From Streptomyces katrae (GTDB lineage: Bacteria; Actinomycetota; Actinomycetes; Streptomycetales; Streptomycetaceae), in the NCBI RefSeq assembly GCF_002028425.1, contig NZ_CP020042.1, positions 6,113,560 to 6,177,559 on the forward strand: 64,000 nucleotides of DNA, read 5' to 3'. The notes under the pieces are model-generated. The model was given only the letters and a program-made list of their open reading frames with translations. It ran no database searches and was not told the origin of the DNA. This document shows, piece after piece, positions 25,782 through 35,336 of this stretch (position 1 is its first letter; each line of letters starts with the position of its first letter). The position numbers and the translations under genes were made by a program.

Positions 25782-27422
25782 ATGGGGCGGCACGGCACGA
25801 CAGGGCGCGACAGGGGCAACGACACCGGGCACGACGGCGCCCCGGACCCGGGCCCGACCGACGAGCAGCCCGCGCAGGCGGCCCCGGCCCCGGCCCCGGG
25901 CCCTGCCCCGGCCCCTGCCCCGGCCCCGGCCCCGGCCCCAGGCCCTGCCCCGGGCCCGGGCCCGGCCCCCGTCCCGGCCCCGGGCCCCGTCCCGGCCCCA
26001 GGCCCCGTCCCGGCTCCGGGCCCCGTCCCGGCCCCGGGCCCGGGCCCCGCTTCAGCCGCGCACCCGGCTCCGGCCCGGCCCACGGACCCTCCGCCCGGCC
26101 CGGGCCCCGCCCCGGAGGCAGGGGGCGCGACGGGTGGTCTGATCGCCCAGCTGCGGCGGCCTCCCGGCGGCCGGGACGCCCGGATCATGCTTCTCGGCCA
26201 GCTCCTCGACCGCACCGGGACCGGCGTCTGGGCCGCCTCCTCCGTCCTCTTCTTCACCTTCGTCGTCGGCCTCGACGCCGGCCGCCTCGGCCTCATGCTC
26301 GGCGTCGGCGCCCTCGCGGGCATCGCGGGCTCCCCGCTCGCCGGCCACCTGGCCGGCCGGTACCCCGTACGCCCCCTCCTGATCGCCTGTCACCTGCTGC
26401 GGCTCGCCGCCCTCTGCGCGATGCTCGTCGTCACCCGCTTCGAGCTGCTCCTGCCCATCGTCGCCCTCACCCACCTCGGCGACCGCGCGGCCAAGACCCT
26501 GGAGATGCTGTTCGCCACCCGGGTGGCGGGCGAACGCCGCGCCACGTACCAGGCCCTGTCGCGCAGCGCCGCCAACGCGGGGTACGCCGTCGGCGCGGGC
26601 ATCGCCGCCATCGGCCTCGCCGTGGGCACCCGGGGGGCGTACGAGCTCCTCATCCTCGGCAACGCCCTGTCCTTCCTGGCCGCCTCGGCACTGGTCTGGC
26701 GCACCCGGGAGCCGCACGGCCACGGCCGCCTGATCGCCGCGGCACGCCCGGCCGCGGGGGAGGGCGCGGCGCAGGACGGGGCCACGCCCTCCGCCGGCTC
26801 CGCGTCCGCCCCCAGGAGCCCGTGGCGGGACCGGGGCTACCTCCGCTTCGTCCTCCTGGACATGCCGCTCAACCTGGACGACTCGCTCCTCAACGTCGGC
26901 CTGCCCCTGTGGCTCGTCCACCACACCGACGCCCCGCACGCCGTCGTCCCGGCCTTCCTCGCCCTCAACACCGTGCTCGTCGTCGTCCTCCAGCTCGCCG
27001 TCTCCGCGAAGGTGAGCACCGCCCGCCAGGCGGCCGGCGCCGTCGGCTGGTACGGGCTCTTCCTGCTCGCCGCCTGCGCCCTCCTCGCGCTCACCCCCGC
27101 CCACGGCCCCTGGACCGCCTCCGCCACCCTGCTCGGCGCCGCGGTCCTGGTCACCGCCGCCGAGCTGGTGCGTTCGGTGTGCTCCTGGGAACTGGCCGTC
27201 TCCCTCGCGCCGCAGCAGGCACGGGCCTCCTACCTGGGGGTGGCCGGCATCTCCCCGTCCGCCCAGAAGGCCGTCGGACCGCTGCTGCTGACCGGCGCCG
27301 TCATGGCCGCGGGCCCGGCGGGCTGGCTGGCCCTCGGCGCCGGGGTGGCGGGCCTGGCCCTGGTCCAGCGCCGGGCCGCGCTCCACCGCCTGGACGCAGC
27401 CCTGCCGGCCCCCGCCGCCTGA
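25782..27422 (+). CDS. MFS transporter with Pro/Ala/Gly-rich N-terminal extension
   Basis: A 546-residue membrane protein. Residues about 31-115 are an unusual low-complexity run of (A/G/V)-P repeats. The MFS core begins near residue 125 (MLLGQLLDRTGTGVWAASSV) and has about 12 hydrophobic segments with a central loop (WRTREPHGHGRLI) at about 305. It resembles drug-efflux-type MFS proteins. The paired palindromes upstream imply ligand-controlled expression by a MarR-type repressor. Substrate unknown. The ATG at 25782 has GGAG 6 bases upstream; initiation downstream of the repeat is conceivable but lacks a good ribosome site. Confidence 0.82.
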   Translation: MGRHGTTGRDRGNDTGHDGAPDPGPTDEQPAQAAPAPAPGPAPAPAPAPAPAPGPAPGPGPAPVPAPGPVPAPGPVPAPGPVPAPGPGPASAAHPAPARPTDPPPGPGPAPEAGGATGGLIAQLRRPPGGRDARIMLLGQLLDRTGTGVWAASSVLFFTFVVGLDAGRLGLMLGVGALAGIAGSPLAGHLAGRYPVRPLLIACHLLRLAALCAMLVVTRFELLLPIVALTHLGDRAAKTLEMLFATRVAGERRATYQALSRSAANAGYAVGAGIAAIGLAVGTRGAYELLILGNALSFLAASALVWRTREPHGHGRLIAAARPAAGEGAAQDGATPSAGSASAPRSPWRDRGYLRFVLLDMPLNLDDSLLNVGLPLWLVHHTDAPHAVVPAFLALNTVLVVVLQLAVSAKVSTARQAAGAVGWYGLFLLAACALLALTPAHGPWTASATLLGAAVLVTAAELVRSVCSWELAVSLAPQQARASYLGVAGISPSAQKAVGPLLLTGAVMAAGPAGWLALGAGVAGLALVQRRAALHRLDAALPAPAA

Positions 27423-27512
27423 GCGCCACACCTACCCGGCTGCGGAGGAGATTGCCCCGGCCCGGGGCGGGTAACCGCCTGCTGGGGGCCCTATCCGGCA
27501 CTGGGAGGAGCC

Positions 27513-27935
27513 ATGGCCCGTCGTGTGCACGAGGTGATGACCAAGAACCCCGTGACCGTCGAGAAGCAGACCTCGCTCGCCGAGGCGGCCAGGGTGATGC
27601 GGGACGCCGACATCGGCGACGTCCTCGTCGTCGACGAGGGCAGGCTCCGCGGCATCCTGACCGACCGCGACCTCGTCGTCCGGGCCATGGCCGACAACCG
27701 GGACCCGTCGGAAACCACGGTGCATGCCGTCTGCACCACCGACCCGGTCACCGTCGGCCCCGACGACGGGGTCGACGAGGCCATCACCCTCATGCGGCGC
27801 AAGGCCCTGCGCCGCCTGCCGGTGGTCACCGGGGACGGCGGGCTCGTCGGCGTGGTCAGCCTGGGCGACCTGGTGGTGGAGCAGGACCCGGGCTCGGCCC
27901 TCGCCGCCATCGCGGCGGCCGGACCCGACAGCTGA
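27513..27935 (+). CDS. tandem CBS-domain protein
   Basis: A 140-residue protein made of two CBS motifs (HEVMTKNPVTV...GDVLVVDEGRLRGILTDRDLV and AVCTTDPVTV...LRRLPVVTGDGGLVGVVSLGDL), forming one Bateman module that usually binds adenosyl ligands. GGGAGGAG lies upstream of the ATG. It is followed after 25 bp by the DUF6213-like gene and is probably co-transcribed with it. Stand-alone CBS proteins in Streptomyces are often linked to energy or stress sensing; the partner is unknown. Confidence 0.9.
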   Translation: MARRVHEVMTKNPVTVEKQTSLAEAARVMRDADIGDVLVVDEGRLRGILTDRDLVVRAMADNRDPSETTVHAVCTTDPVTVGPDDGVDEAITLMRRKALRRLPVVTGDGGLVGVVSLGDLVVEQDPGSALAAIAAAGPDS

Positions 27936-27960
27936 ACGCAACAGCGGAGGAGGTGTCGCC

Positions 27961-28227
27961 ATGAACGCGTACGTACCCCTGGTCTCGGTGGCGGACGGCG
28001 GACTGCTGATCCCCGCCAACGAGGTGACGGCCCTGCTGCGGCGCCTCGCGGGCGGCTGGCTGCAGTCGGTGTACGACGGCGAGACCGACCTCGACCCGGG
28101 TACGACCCTGGGCCTGGCCAACATCCTGGTGGAACTGGCCGACCAGATCGACGTCGAATGCATCGGCTTCATGCCCGTCGCGGACGAAGGCGCCTGCGAC
28201 CCGGGCGCCTGCGACCCGGACGCCTGA
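27961..28227 (+). CDS. small conserved Streptomyces protein (DUF6213-like)
   Basis: An 88-residue acidic protein (VPLVSVADGGLLIPANEVTA, then LANILVELADQIDVECIGF) that fits the actinobacterial DUF6213 family as I recall it; the name should be checked. A strong GGAGGAGG site precedes the ATG. The C-terminal GACDPGACDPDA is a short duplicated run. No function known. Confidence 0.75.
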   Translation: MNAYVPLVSVADGGLLIPANEVTALLRRLAGGWLQSVYDGETDLDPGTTLGLANILVELADQIDVECIGFMPVADEGACDPGACDPDA

Positions 28228-28244
28228 CCGGGGCCGGGACAGGG

Positions 28245-29777
28245 TCAGACGATGCCCTCCGCGATGTCCGCCTGCTCGCGGGCGTTGCCGTAGGCGGAGG
28301 GGGTGCTGTACGAGCGCCGTGCCGCGTACCACCAGGCGCTCGCGAGGGCCAGGACGACCACGAGGGCGATCACCGCGTAGTTCATCGAGTCGATCGTCAC
28401 CGGGGACTTCTGCGGCAGGCAGAACAGCACGGTGACCACGGCCACCCACACGACCGCGACCCAGCCGACCGGCCGGCTCCAGCGGCCCAGGTTCCAGGGG
28501 CCGGGCTCGAACCGGTCGCCGGCGCGCAGCCGCAGGTAGACCGGGATCGCGTAGGCCGGGGTGATGCCGATGACGTTGATGGCCGTCACGGCACCGTACG
28601 CCGTGGCGGACCACAGCGAGGGAAGGGCGAGGACGCCGGCCACGGCGACGGAGAGCCAGACGGCCGGGACCGGGGTCTGGGTGCGGCCGCTGACCTTGCG
28701 CCACAGGGCCGAGCCGGGGAGCGCGTTGTCACGGCTGAAGGCGAAGACCATCCGGCTCGCCGCGGCGACCTCGGCGTTGCCGCAGAACAGCTGGGCCACG
28801 ATGACGACGAGCAGCAGCGCCCTGGCGCCGCCGGAGCCCAGGGCGTCGAGGAAGATCTGGGCGGGCGGGACCCCGGTGGCGCTGCCCGCGACGGCCGCGT
28901 AGTCCTGGATGGCGAAGGTGAGCCCCGCCAGCAGTGCGAACCCGGCGAGCCAGGAGGCCCAGATGGCCCGGACGATGCCCTTGGCCGCGGCGACGGAGGC
29001 GTTGGAGGTCTCCTCCGAGAGGTGCGCGGAGGCGTCGTAGCCGGAGAAGGTGTACTGGGCGAGCAGGAGGCCGACGGCGGCGACGTAGAACGGGTTGGCC
29101 CAGCCGGTGTCGTTGACGAACTTCGTGAAGACGAACGAGACCGGCTGGTGGTGGTCGGGGACGAAGGCGAGCGCGCCGACGATCAGCGCGACGCCGCCCA
29201 GGTGCCACCAGACGCTGACGGAGTTGAGCACGCTCACCAGGCGGACGCCGAAGAGGTTGAGCACGGCGTGCAGCAGCAGGATCGCCAGGAAGATCAGGAA
29301 GGTCGAGCCCGGGGTGGGCGTGAAGCCGAACTGGAGGTTCAGGAACGCGCCGGTGAACAGGGCGGCGCCGTAGTCGATGCCGGCGATGGCGCCGAGCAGC
29401 CCGAGCAGGTTCAGCCAGCCCGTGTACCAGCCCCAGCGGCGCCCGCCGAGCCGGTCGGCCATGTAGTAGAGCGCCCCGGAGGTGGGGTAGGCGCTGGTCA
29501 CCTCGGCCAGGGCGAGGCCCACGCAGAGGACGAAGAGGCCCACGCCGGCCCAGCCCCACAGCATCACGGCCGGGCCGCCGGTGCCCAGGCCGAAGCCGTA
29601 CAGGGTCATGCAGCCGGACAGCACGGATATGACCGAGAAGCTGATGGCGAAGTTGCCGAAGCCGCCCATCCGGCGGGCGAGGACGGGCTGGTAGCCGAGT
29701 TCCCTGAGCCGCTCCTCCTCGTCCATGGGGGGCGGGGCCTGGTGGTCCGGGCGGGCTGCCGGCGTGGTGCGCGACAC
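28245..29777 (-). CDS. APC-family amino-acid permease
   Basis: A 510-residue permease with about 12 transmembrane segments. The GYQPVLARRMGGFGNFAISFSVISVLSG start and GYDASAHLSEET motif (about residue 250) are typical of the APC superfamily branch that includes GABA/choline-type permeases. The GTG at 29777 is chosen because GGAGG lies 7 bases upstream, even though the frame is open further. It converges on the DUF6213-like gene with a 17-bp gap. Substrate likely an amino acid or amine. Confidence 0.88.
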   Translation of the reverse strand: MSRTTPAARPDHQAPPPMDEEERLRELGYQPVLARRMGGFGNFAISFSVISVLSGCMTLYGFGLGTGGPAVMLWGWAGVGLFVLCVGLALAEVTSAYPTSGALYYMADRLGGRRWGWYTGWLNLLGLLGAIAGIDYGAALFTGAFLNLQFGFTPTPGSTFLIFLAILLLHAVLNLFGVRLVSVLNSVSVWWHLGGVALIVGALAFVPDHHQPVSFVFTKFVNDTGWANPFYVAAVGLLLAQYTFSGYDASAHLSEETSNASVAAAKGIVRAIWASWLAGFALLAGLTFAIQDYAAVAGSATGVPPAQIFLDALGSGGARALLLVVIVAQLFCGNAEVAAASRMVFAFSRDNALPGSALWRKVSGRTQTPVPAVWLSVAVAGVLALPSLWSATAYGAVTAINVIGITPAYAIPVYLRLRAGDRFEPGPWNLGRWSRPVGWVAVVWVAVVTVLFCLPQKSPVTIDSMNYAVIALVVVLALASAWWYAARRSYSTPSAYGNAREQADIAEGIV

Positions 29778-29869
29778 GGGGGTACCTCCGAGGGGGTGGG
29801 AGCACGGGGACGGGGGAGGGGAGCGGGGTGTTGCCTGGGGGCCGCGGCGCGGGGGGGTGCGGCGGGAGG

Positions 29870-30928
29870 TCAGCTCCGGTCGGCCAGGCTGCGCGACCTG
29901 GCGCGCAGGAAGACCTCCTCGGCCAGGGCCTGGTCCGCGGGGTCGCGGGTCCGCTGGGCCCACGGCGAGGTGGTCCAGTAGCCGCCCATCGCCTCGAAGA
30001 CCCGGGCCGCCCCGCCGAACCGGTGGGCCCCCCACAGGGCGTGGGCGAGGTGGTTCAGGTCGAGCGGGGAGGCGTACGCCGGGTCGGCGTACGCGAACCA
30101 GGCGTCCAGGGCGTGCACCGCGGCGCGGATGGCGTCCTCCGCGACCCAGTGCAGGTCCAGCGCCCGCTCGTGGCCGCCCTCGCGGCGGTACCGCTCGACG
30201 TGGACGTAGAGCGGCAGGAGGTGGACGGCCGACCCGGGCGGGGCCGTACCGGCCGCCCAGCGGGCGAAGTTGACGCCCTCCGAGCGCGGGCCGGCCGCAC
30301 CCGCGAGCACGAACTGCAGCATCCGGTGATAGGCCTCGCGGTTGTACGGGTCCCGTTCGTCGGCCTGCGCGAGGATCCCCCAGGGCCCCGGGGGCAGCAT
30401 CGGGCCGGGCGGCGCGAGCCGGTGCTCGTCCATCCGCCGGTGCCCGTCGAGGAGGGCGAGCGCGAGCAGGCAGACCCACGGCACCGGGTCGGCCGGGCTG
30501 ATCGCGGCGGTGTTCCGGCAGGCCTGCCAGGCCTCCTGCCACAGTTCGTGGGTACGGGGATGGCCGGAGCGGTGGGCACGGACGGCGCGCTCGACGGCGA
30601 CCCGGGTGTGCATGACGGTCGCGGCGAGGCTGGTGGGCTGCTCGGCGCGCCAGGCCAGGACCACGTCGGAGCGGGCGGCGACCGCCGCGAGGACCTGGGT
30701 GCGCTGGGTCCACAGCCCCCAGCCGTCCGTGCGCTCCAGCAGCCGGGCCATCGACAGCCAGCGCCCGGCGCGCAGGTCCTGGACGGCGGCGCGCAGGTCG
30801 TCGTCGCGGCCGGCGGGGTGGTAGACGGGCCGGAAATCGCTGCCGGCCATCACCTCGTCCCGGGTGCGGTGCGGCAGGTTCGGGCTCGTCTTGCGGTCTT
30901 CGTGGTCATCGGGGTCCTCGGATCGCAT
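29870..30928 (-). CDS. conserved hypothetical cytoplasmic protein
   Basis: A 352-residue soluble, helix-rich protein with many Trp and Arg residues (DLRAGRWLSMARLLERTDGWGLW, HELWQEAWQACRN, RFGGAARVFEAMGGYW). The spacing suggests TPR-like helical repeats. I do not recognise a named family, though homologues are familiar as hypotheticals in Streptomyces. The start is uncertain: ATG 30928 lacks a clear ribosome site, while ATG 30850 (MAGSDFRPVYHP) is an alternative. A -10-like TATAGT on the minus strand near 31023-31028 could serve it. The permease gene follows 92 bp downstream. Confidence 0.65.
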   Translation of the reverse strand: MRSEDPDDHEDRKTSPNLPHRTRDEVMAGSDFRPVYHPAGRDDDLRAAVQDLRAGRWLSMARLLERTDGWGLWTQRTQVLAAVAARSDVVLAWRAEQPTSLAATVMHTRVAVERAVRAHRSGHPRTHELWQEAWQACRNTAAISPADPVPWVCLLALALLDGHRRMDEHRLAPPGPMLPPGPWGILAQADERDPYNREAYHRMLQFVLAGAAGPRSEGVNFARWAAGTAPPGSAVHLLPLYVHVERYRREGGHERALDLHWVAEDAIRAAVHALDAWFAYADPAYASPLDLNHLAHALWGAHRFGGAARVFEAMGGYWTTSPWAQRTRDPADQALAEEVFLRARSRSLADRS

Positions 30929-31212
30929 GGAGGTGCGGGGATGCGTGAACCATGCGCGAACTGGCCGGCGAACCCCCGCCGTCGACCCACGGACGGCGCC
31001 CTTACCGACCGTTGATCGGCGATCACTATAAGGCGAGTCCGGCCGGCTGCACCCGGAAACTTTTTCGAACGCAAGTATCAAGCCACACAAGGGATATGAG
31101 GTGGCGCCATCCGGACCCCCGCCGCCCGGACGGATCTTGACGGGCGCCCGCACGCTGGGGAAGGCTTCCGACCGACGATCGATGGACCTGCCGGAACACG
31201 GACGGAGTCGTG

Positions 31213-32649
31213 ATGACGGGCCCGGTGCTCGCAGTGGACCAAGGCACCTCGGGAACCAAGGCCCTCGTCCTGTGTCCGGACCGCGGGGTCATCGGCTCCG
31301 CCTCCGCCCCTGTACGCCCTCGCCACCTGCCGGACGGCCGGGTCGAAGTGGACCCCCGCGACCTGCTGCGATCGGTCGTCGACGCCGGACGGGCCGCCCT
31401 GGCGGCGGCCGGCGAACCGGCGGTGGCCGTGGGCCTGGCCAACCAGGGCGAGACCGTCCTCGCCTGGGACCCGGCGGACGGCGAACCGCTGACCGACGCG
31501 ATCGTCTGGCAGGACCGGCGCGCCGCCGGGCTCTGCACCGAACTGGCCCCGCACGCCGACCTGCTGCGGGAGCGCACCGGCCTGCCGCTCGACCCCTACT
31601 TCGCCGCCCCCAAGATGGCCTGGATACGCCGCCACCAGACGCGGCGGGGCGTCGTCACGACCAGCGACGCCTGGCTGGTGCACCGCCTCACCGGCGAGTT
31701 CGTCACCGACGCCGCGACCGCGGGCCGCACACAGCTGCTCGACCTCGACACCGTCGGCTGGTCGCGGCCGGCCCTCGCCGCCTTCGGACTCGACGGGGAA
31801 CCGCTGCCGAGGATCGTCGACGCGGACACCCGCGTCGGCACCACCAGCGCCTTCGGCCCCGAACTGCCGCTGACCGGCCTCCTCGTCGACCAGCAGGCCG
31901 CCCTCCTCGCCCAGAGCGTCACCGTGCCCGGCGCCGCCAAGTGCACCTACGGCACCGGGGCGTTCCTGCTCGCCCAGACCGGCCCCGAACCCCGCCGCAG
32001 CTCCACGCGACTGGTCGGCTGCGTGGCCTGGCGGATCGCCGGACGCACCAGCTACTGCCTCGACGGGCAGGTCTACACGGCCGCTTCCGCCGTGCGCTGG
32101 CTGACCGACCTCGGAGTGATCTCCGGCGCCGAGGACCTCGACACCGTGGGCGCGAGCGTTCCGGACTCCGGCGGCGTCACCTTCGTCCCCGCCCTCGCCG
32201 GGCTCGCCGCGCCCTGGTGGCGGGGCGACCTGCGCGGCTCCGTCACCGGCCTCGGCCTCGGCACCACCGCCGGCCACCTCGTGCACGCCCTGTGCGACGG
32301 GATCGCCGCCCAGGTCGCCGAGCTCGCGGACGCCGCCGCGGCGGACCTCGGCGCGCCGCTCACCTCCCTGCGCGTCGACGGCGGCCTGACCCGTTCCGCC
32401 CTGCTCATGCAGGCCCAGGCCGATCTGCTCGGGATCCCGGTCGAGGTGTCCGCCCTGCCGGACGCCACCGCGCTGGGCGTCGGCGCGGTCGCCCGCCTCG
32501 GTCTCGACCCCTCCCTCACCGTCCGCGACGCGGTCCCGGCATGGAAGCCGTCCGCCGTCTACGAGCCCAGGGCCGGCGCCGACGAGGCCGCCGACCGCCG
32601 CGCACGGTTCCGCGCGGCGGTCGCGGCCCTCCTCGACGGCCCGGCATGA
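31213..32649 (+). CDS. glpK: glycerol kinase-like FGGY carbohydrate kinase
   Basis: A 478-residue FGGY kinase. The phosphate-1 motif LAVDQGTSGTKALVL opens the protein, VWQDRR is near residue 95, and the FGGY signature region and adenosine motif SLRVDGGLTRSALLMQAQADL (about 393) close it. It phosphorylates glycerol or a related polyol with ATP. The ATG at 31213 follows GGAG; the GTG one codon earlier is also possible. Its TGA overlaps the ATG of the FAD oxidoreductase (ATGA), and that gene overlaps the next by GTGA, giving a coupled three-gene glycerol-type operon. It is not next to glpF or glpD, so it is probably a second kinase. Confidence 0.82.
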   Translation: MTGPVLAVDQGTSGTKALVLCPDRGVIGSASAPVRPRHLPDGRVEVDPRDLLRSVVDAGRAALAAAGEPAVAVGLANQGETVLAWDPADGEPLTDAIVWQDRRAAGLCTELAPHADLLRERTGLPLDPYFAAPKMAWIRRHQTRRGVVTTSDAWLVHRLTGEFVTDAATAGRTQLLDLDTVGWSRPALAAFGLDGEPLPRIVDADTRVGTTSAFGPELPLTGLLVDQQAALLAQSVTVPGAAKCTYGTGAFLLAQTGPEPRRSSTRLVGCVAWRIAGRTSYCLDGQVYTAASAVRWLTDLGVISGAEDLDTVGASVPDSGGVTFVPALAGLAAPWWRGDLRGSVTGLGLGTTAGHLVHALCDGIAAQVAELADAAAADLGAPLTSLRVDGGLTRSALLMQAQADLLGIPVEVSALPDATALGVGAVARLGLDPSLTVRDAVPAWKPSAVYEPRAGADEAADRRARFRAAVAALLDGPA

Positions 32650-34112
32650 GCGTCACCACCCGTGGCCCCCTGCCCGGCGGGGAGTACGACGTCACGGTCA
32701 TCGGCGCCGGAGTGGTCGGCTCCGCCATCGCCCGCGAACTGGCCCGGTTCCCGCTGCGGACCGCCCTGGTCGAAGCCCGCGACGACGTCGGAGACGGCAC
32801 CTCCAAGGCCAACACCGCCATCCTGCACACCGGCTTCGACGCGGTGCCCGGCTCCCTGGAGTCCCGGCTCGTGCGCGAGGGCAGCGGGCTGCTCGCCGCG
32901 TACGCCGCCGAGAGCGGCATCCCCGTCGAGCCGCTGGGGGCGCTCCTCGTGGCCTGGGACGAGGACCAGCTGGGAGTCCTCCCCGGCCTCGCCGCCAAGG
33001 CGCGGCGCAACGGCCGCCACGACACCCGCATCATCACGGCCGAGGAGGTACGGGCCCGCGAACCGGAACTCGGGCCCGGAGTGCTGGGCGCGCTGGAGGT
33101 ACCGGGAGAGTCGGTCATCTGCCCCTGGACCACCACCCTCGCCTACGCGACGCAGGCGGTCCGCTCGGGCGTCGACCTCCACCTGAACTGCCGCGTCACC
33201 TCCATCACTTCGGGACCCCGGCCGGCCCCGGACGACGTGCACACCCCCCACACCCGCCACGCCCTCCACACCCGCCACGCCCTCCACACCCTGCACACGG
33301 TCCGCGGGCCGCTGCGCACCCGCCACCTGGTCAACGCGGCCGGGCTGCACGCCGACCGGATCGACCGGCTCCTCGGCCACGCGGACTTCACCGTGACCCC
33401 CCGGCGCGGCCAGCTGATCGTCTTCGACGAACTGGCCCGGGGCCTCGTACGCCACATCCTGCTGCCGGTGCCGACCGCGCTCGGCAAGGGGGTCCTGGTG
33501 ACCCCGACGGTGCACGGCAAGGTGATGCTCGGCCCGACCGCCGAGGACCTGGACGACAGGACCGCCACCGGCTCGACCGCCGAAGGCCTCGCCCTGCTCC
33601 GGGAGAAGGGCCGGCGGATCCTGCCCGCCCTCCTCGACGAGGAGGTCACCGCCGTCTACGCGGGCCTGCGGGCCGCCACCGCCTCCGAGGACTACGCGAT
33701 CCGCGCCCACCCCGCCCAGCGGTACGTCACGGTCGGCGGTATCCGCTCGACGGGCCTGACCGCCTCGATGGCGATCGCGGCCCACGTGGTGGAGCTGCTG
33801 GCCGAAGGCGGCCTGCCCCTGTCCGGCGCCCGGGACCCGCGGCCGGTCCGGATGCCGAACCTGGGGGAGGCGTTCCCCCGCCCCTACCGCGACGCCGGGA
33901 TGATCGCGGCGGACCCGGAGTACGGGCGGATCGTCTGCCACTGCGAGCGCGTGACGCGCGGTGAGATCCGTGACGCCCTCGCCGCAACCATCCCGCCCGG
34001 CTCGCTCGACGGCCTGCGCCGGCGCACCCGCGCCCGGGCCGGCCGCTGCCAGGGCTTCCACTGCGGTGCGGCCGTCCGCGCGCTGTTCGAGTCCGAGGAG
34101 CCCCACCGGTGA
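32646..34112 (+). CDS. FAD-dependent glycerol-3-phosphate dehydrogenase-like oxidoreductase with BFD-like iron-sulfur domain
   Basis: A 488-residue flavoprotein. VTVIGAGVVGSAIARELARF (about residues 17-36) binds FAD. The DAO/GlpA-like core runs to about 400, and a C-terminal BFD-type [2Fe-2S] domain has CHCERVT (about 434) and CQGFHC (about 471) cysteines. This matches GlpA-like/LhgO-type dehydrogenases that work with a GlpB-like pyridine-nucleotide subunit, here the next gene. An unusual His/Thr-rich insertion (residues about 199-217) is encoded by an 18-bp duplication. Coupled at both ends by 4-base overlaps. Confidence 0.85.
   Translation: MSVTTRGPLPGGEYDVTVIGAGVVGSAIARELARFPLRTALVEARDDVGDGTSKANTAILHTGFDAVPGSLESRLVREGSGLLAAYAAESGIPVEPLGALLVAWDEDQLGVLPGLAAKARRNGRHDTRIITAEEVRAREPELGPGVLGALEVPGESVICPWTTTLAYATQAVRSGVDLHLNCRVTSITSGPRPAPDDVHTPHTRHALHTRHALHTLHTVRGPLRTRHLVNAAGLHADRIDRLLGHADFTVTPRRGQLIVFDELARGLVRHILLPVPTALGKGVLVTPTVHGKVMLGPTAEDLDDRTATGSTAEGLALLREKGRRILPALLDEEVTAVYAGLRAATASEDYAIRAHPAQRYVTVGGIRSTGLTASMAIAAHVVELLAEGGLPLSGARDPRPVRMPNLGEAFPRPYRDAGMIAADPEYGRIVCHCERVTRGEIRDALAATIPPGSLDGLRRRTRARAGRCQGFHCGAAVRALFESEEPHR
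33249..33284 (+). repeat. 18-bp in-frame tandem duplication in FAD oxidoreductase gene
   Basis: The unit CACACCCGCCACGCCCTC is present twice in tandem, followed by a partial third copy. It encodes a THTRHALH-type surface loop between the FAD domain and substrate domain, so it probably lengthens a loop without breaking the fold. Confidence 0.85.
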
Positions 34113-35336
34113 ACCGCACCGACCCCACCGGCCGCACGGACCGGACCGTGGACGTCCTGGTCGTCGGAGCGGGCCCCGCCGGACTCGCCCTCGCCACCCG
34201 CGCCGCCCGCGCCGGCGCCGGCCGGGTCGAGGTCCTGGAACGCGAGGAGGAGCCGGGCGGCGCACCCCGCCACTGCCACCACGGCGGCTTCGGCAGCCCC
34301 CCGCTGCCCTGGGTCACCGGCCCGGCGTACGCCCGGCGCGCGGTGGCGGCGGCCCTGGACGCCGGGGCCGCCCTCCGCACCGGCGTCACCGCCACCGGCT
34401 GGGCCGGACCGCTGACCCTGGAGACCACGAGCCCGTCGGGCCTGGAGCGGATCACCGCCCGGGCCGTCGTCCTCGCCACGGGCGCCCGCGAACGCCCCCG
34501 CAGCGCCCGCCTGGTCCCGGGCACCCGCCCCGCAGGCGTCTTCACCACAGGAGAACTCCAACGCTCGCTCCACCCGCACGGCCACCACCCCATCGGCCGC
34601 AGAGCCGTGCTGATCGGAGCCGAACCGGTGGCCCGCCACGCGGCACGCACCCTCCGCCGCACGGGCACGCAGGTGGTGGCGATGCTCACGCAGCACCCGC
34701 GGGCCACCGCCCTCCCCGGCATCCCCCTCCTCACCCGGACCACGGTGTCGGAACTGCACGGCCGTGGCCGGCTCACGGGCGTGGCCGTCCGCCACGAGGA
34801 CGGCCGGTCGGGGGTCATCGCCTGCGACACGGTGGTCTTCACCGGCGACTGGATCCCCGAGCACGACCTGGCCCGCCGCGGCGGCATCGCCCTGGCCCCC
34901 GGCACCCGCGGCCCCGCCGTGGACGCCGCCTTCCGCACCGGCACCCCCGGGGTCTTCGCCGTGGGCAACACCCTCCACGGCATCGAGTCCGCGGCCACCG
35001 CCGCCGCCGAGGGCGCCGCCGCCGCGACCCCGCTCCTGGCCCACCTCTCGGGCACCCCCTGGCCCACCCCCGGCCCACCCCTCCTGGTCCAACCCCCCTG
35101 GCCTGGGCCACCCCGACCCACCTCACGACCCCCGCGACCCGCCCCCTCCTCGTCCGCACCGCCGAACCCCTGACGGCCCCGAAGCTCCAGCTCCACCAGA
35201 ACACCCGCCTCCTCTGGCACCACCGCCCCCAACCCCCCTCACCCCCACCCGCTCCCTGCGCCTCCCCCCACACTGGACCCCCCGGGTGGACCCGGACGGC
35301 GGCCCGGTCATCCTGAGCATCACGGACCGCGTCTAG
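34109..35336 (+). pseudogene. FAD/NAD(P) oxidoreductase (GlpB-like partner), 3' end frameshifted twice
   Basis: The intact frame runs 34109-35173 (354 residues): VDVLVVGAGPAGLALATRAA at the N-terminus, VVLATGARERPR, and a late GTPGVFAVGNTLHGIESA. It fits the pyridine-nucleotide flavoprotein partner of GlpA/LhgO-type dehydrogenases. Past about 35092 the expected C-terminus continues in the next frame (RPLLVRTAEPLTAPKLQLHQ) and then, past about 35228, in the third (PTRSLRLPPHWTPRVDPDGG to ILSITDRV, stop at 35336). Both breaks fall in runs of C, and both equal loss of one base. Either sequencing under-calls or genuine decay explains it. The stop in the third frame overlaps the corA stop by CTAG, which supports that frame as native. 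Confidence 0.75.
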
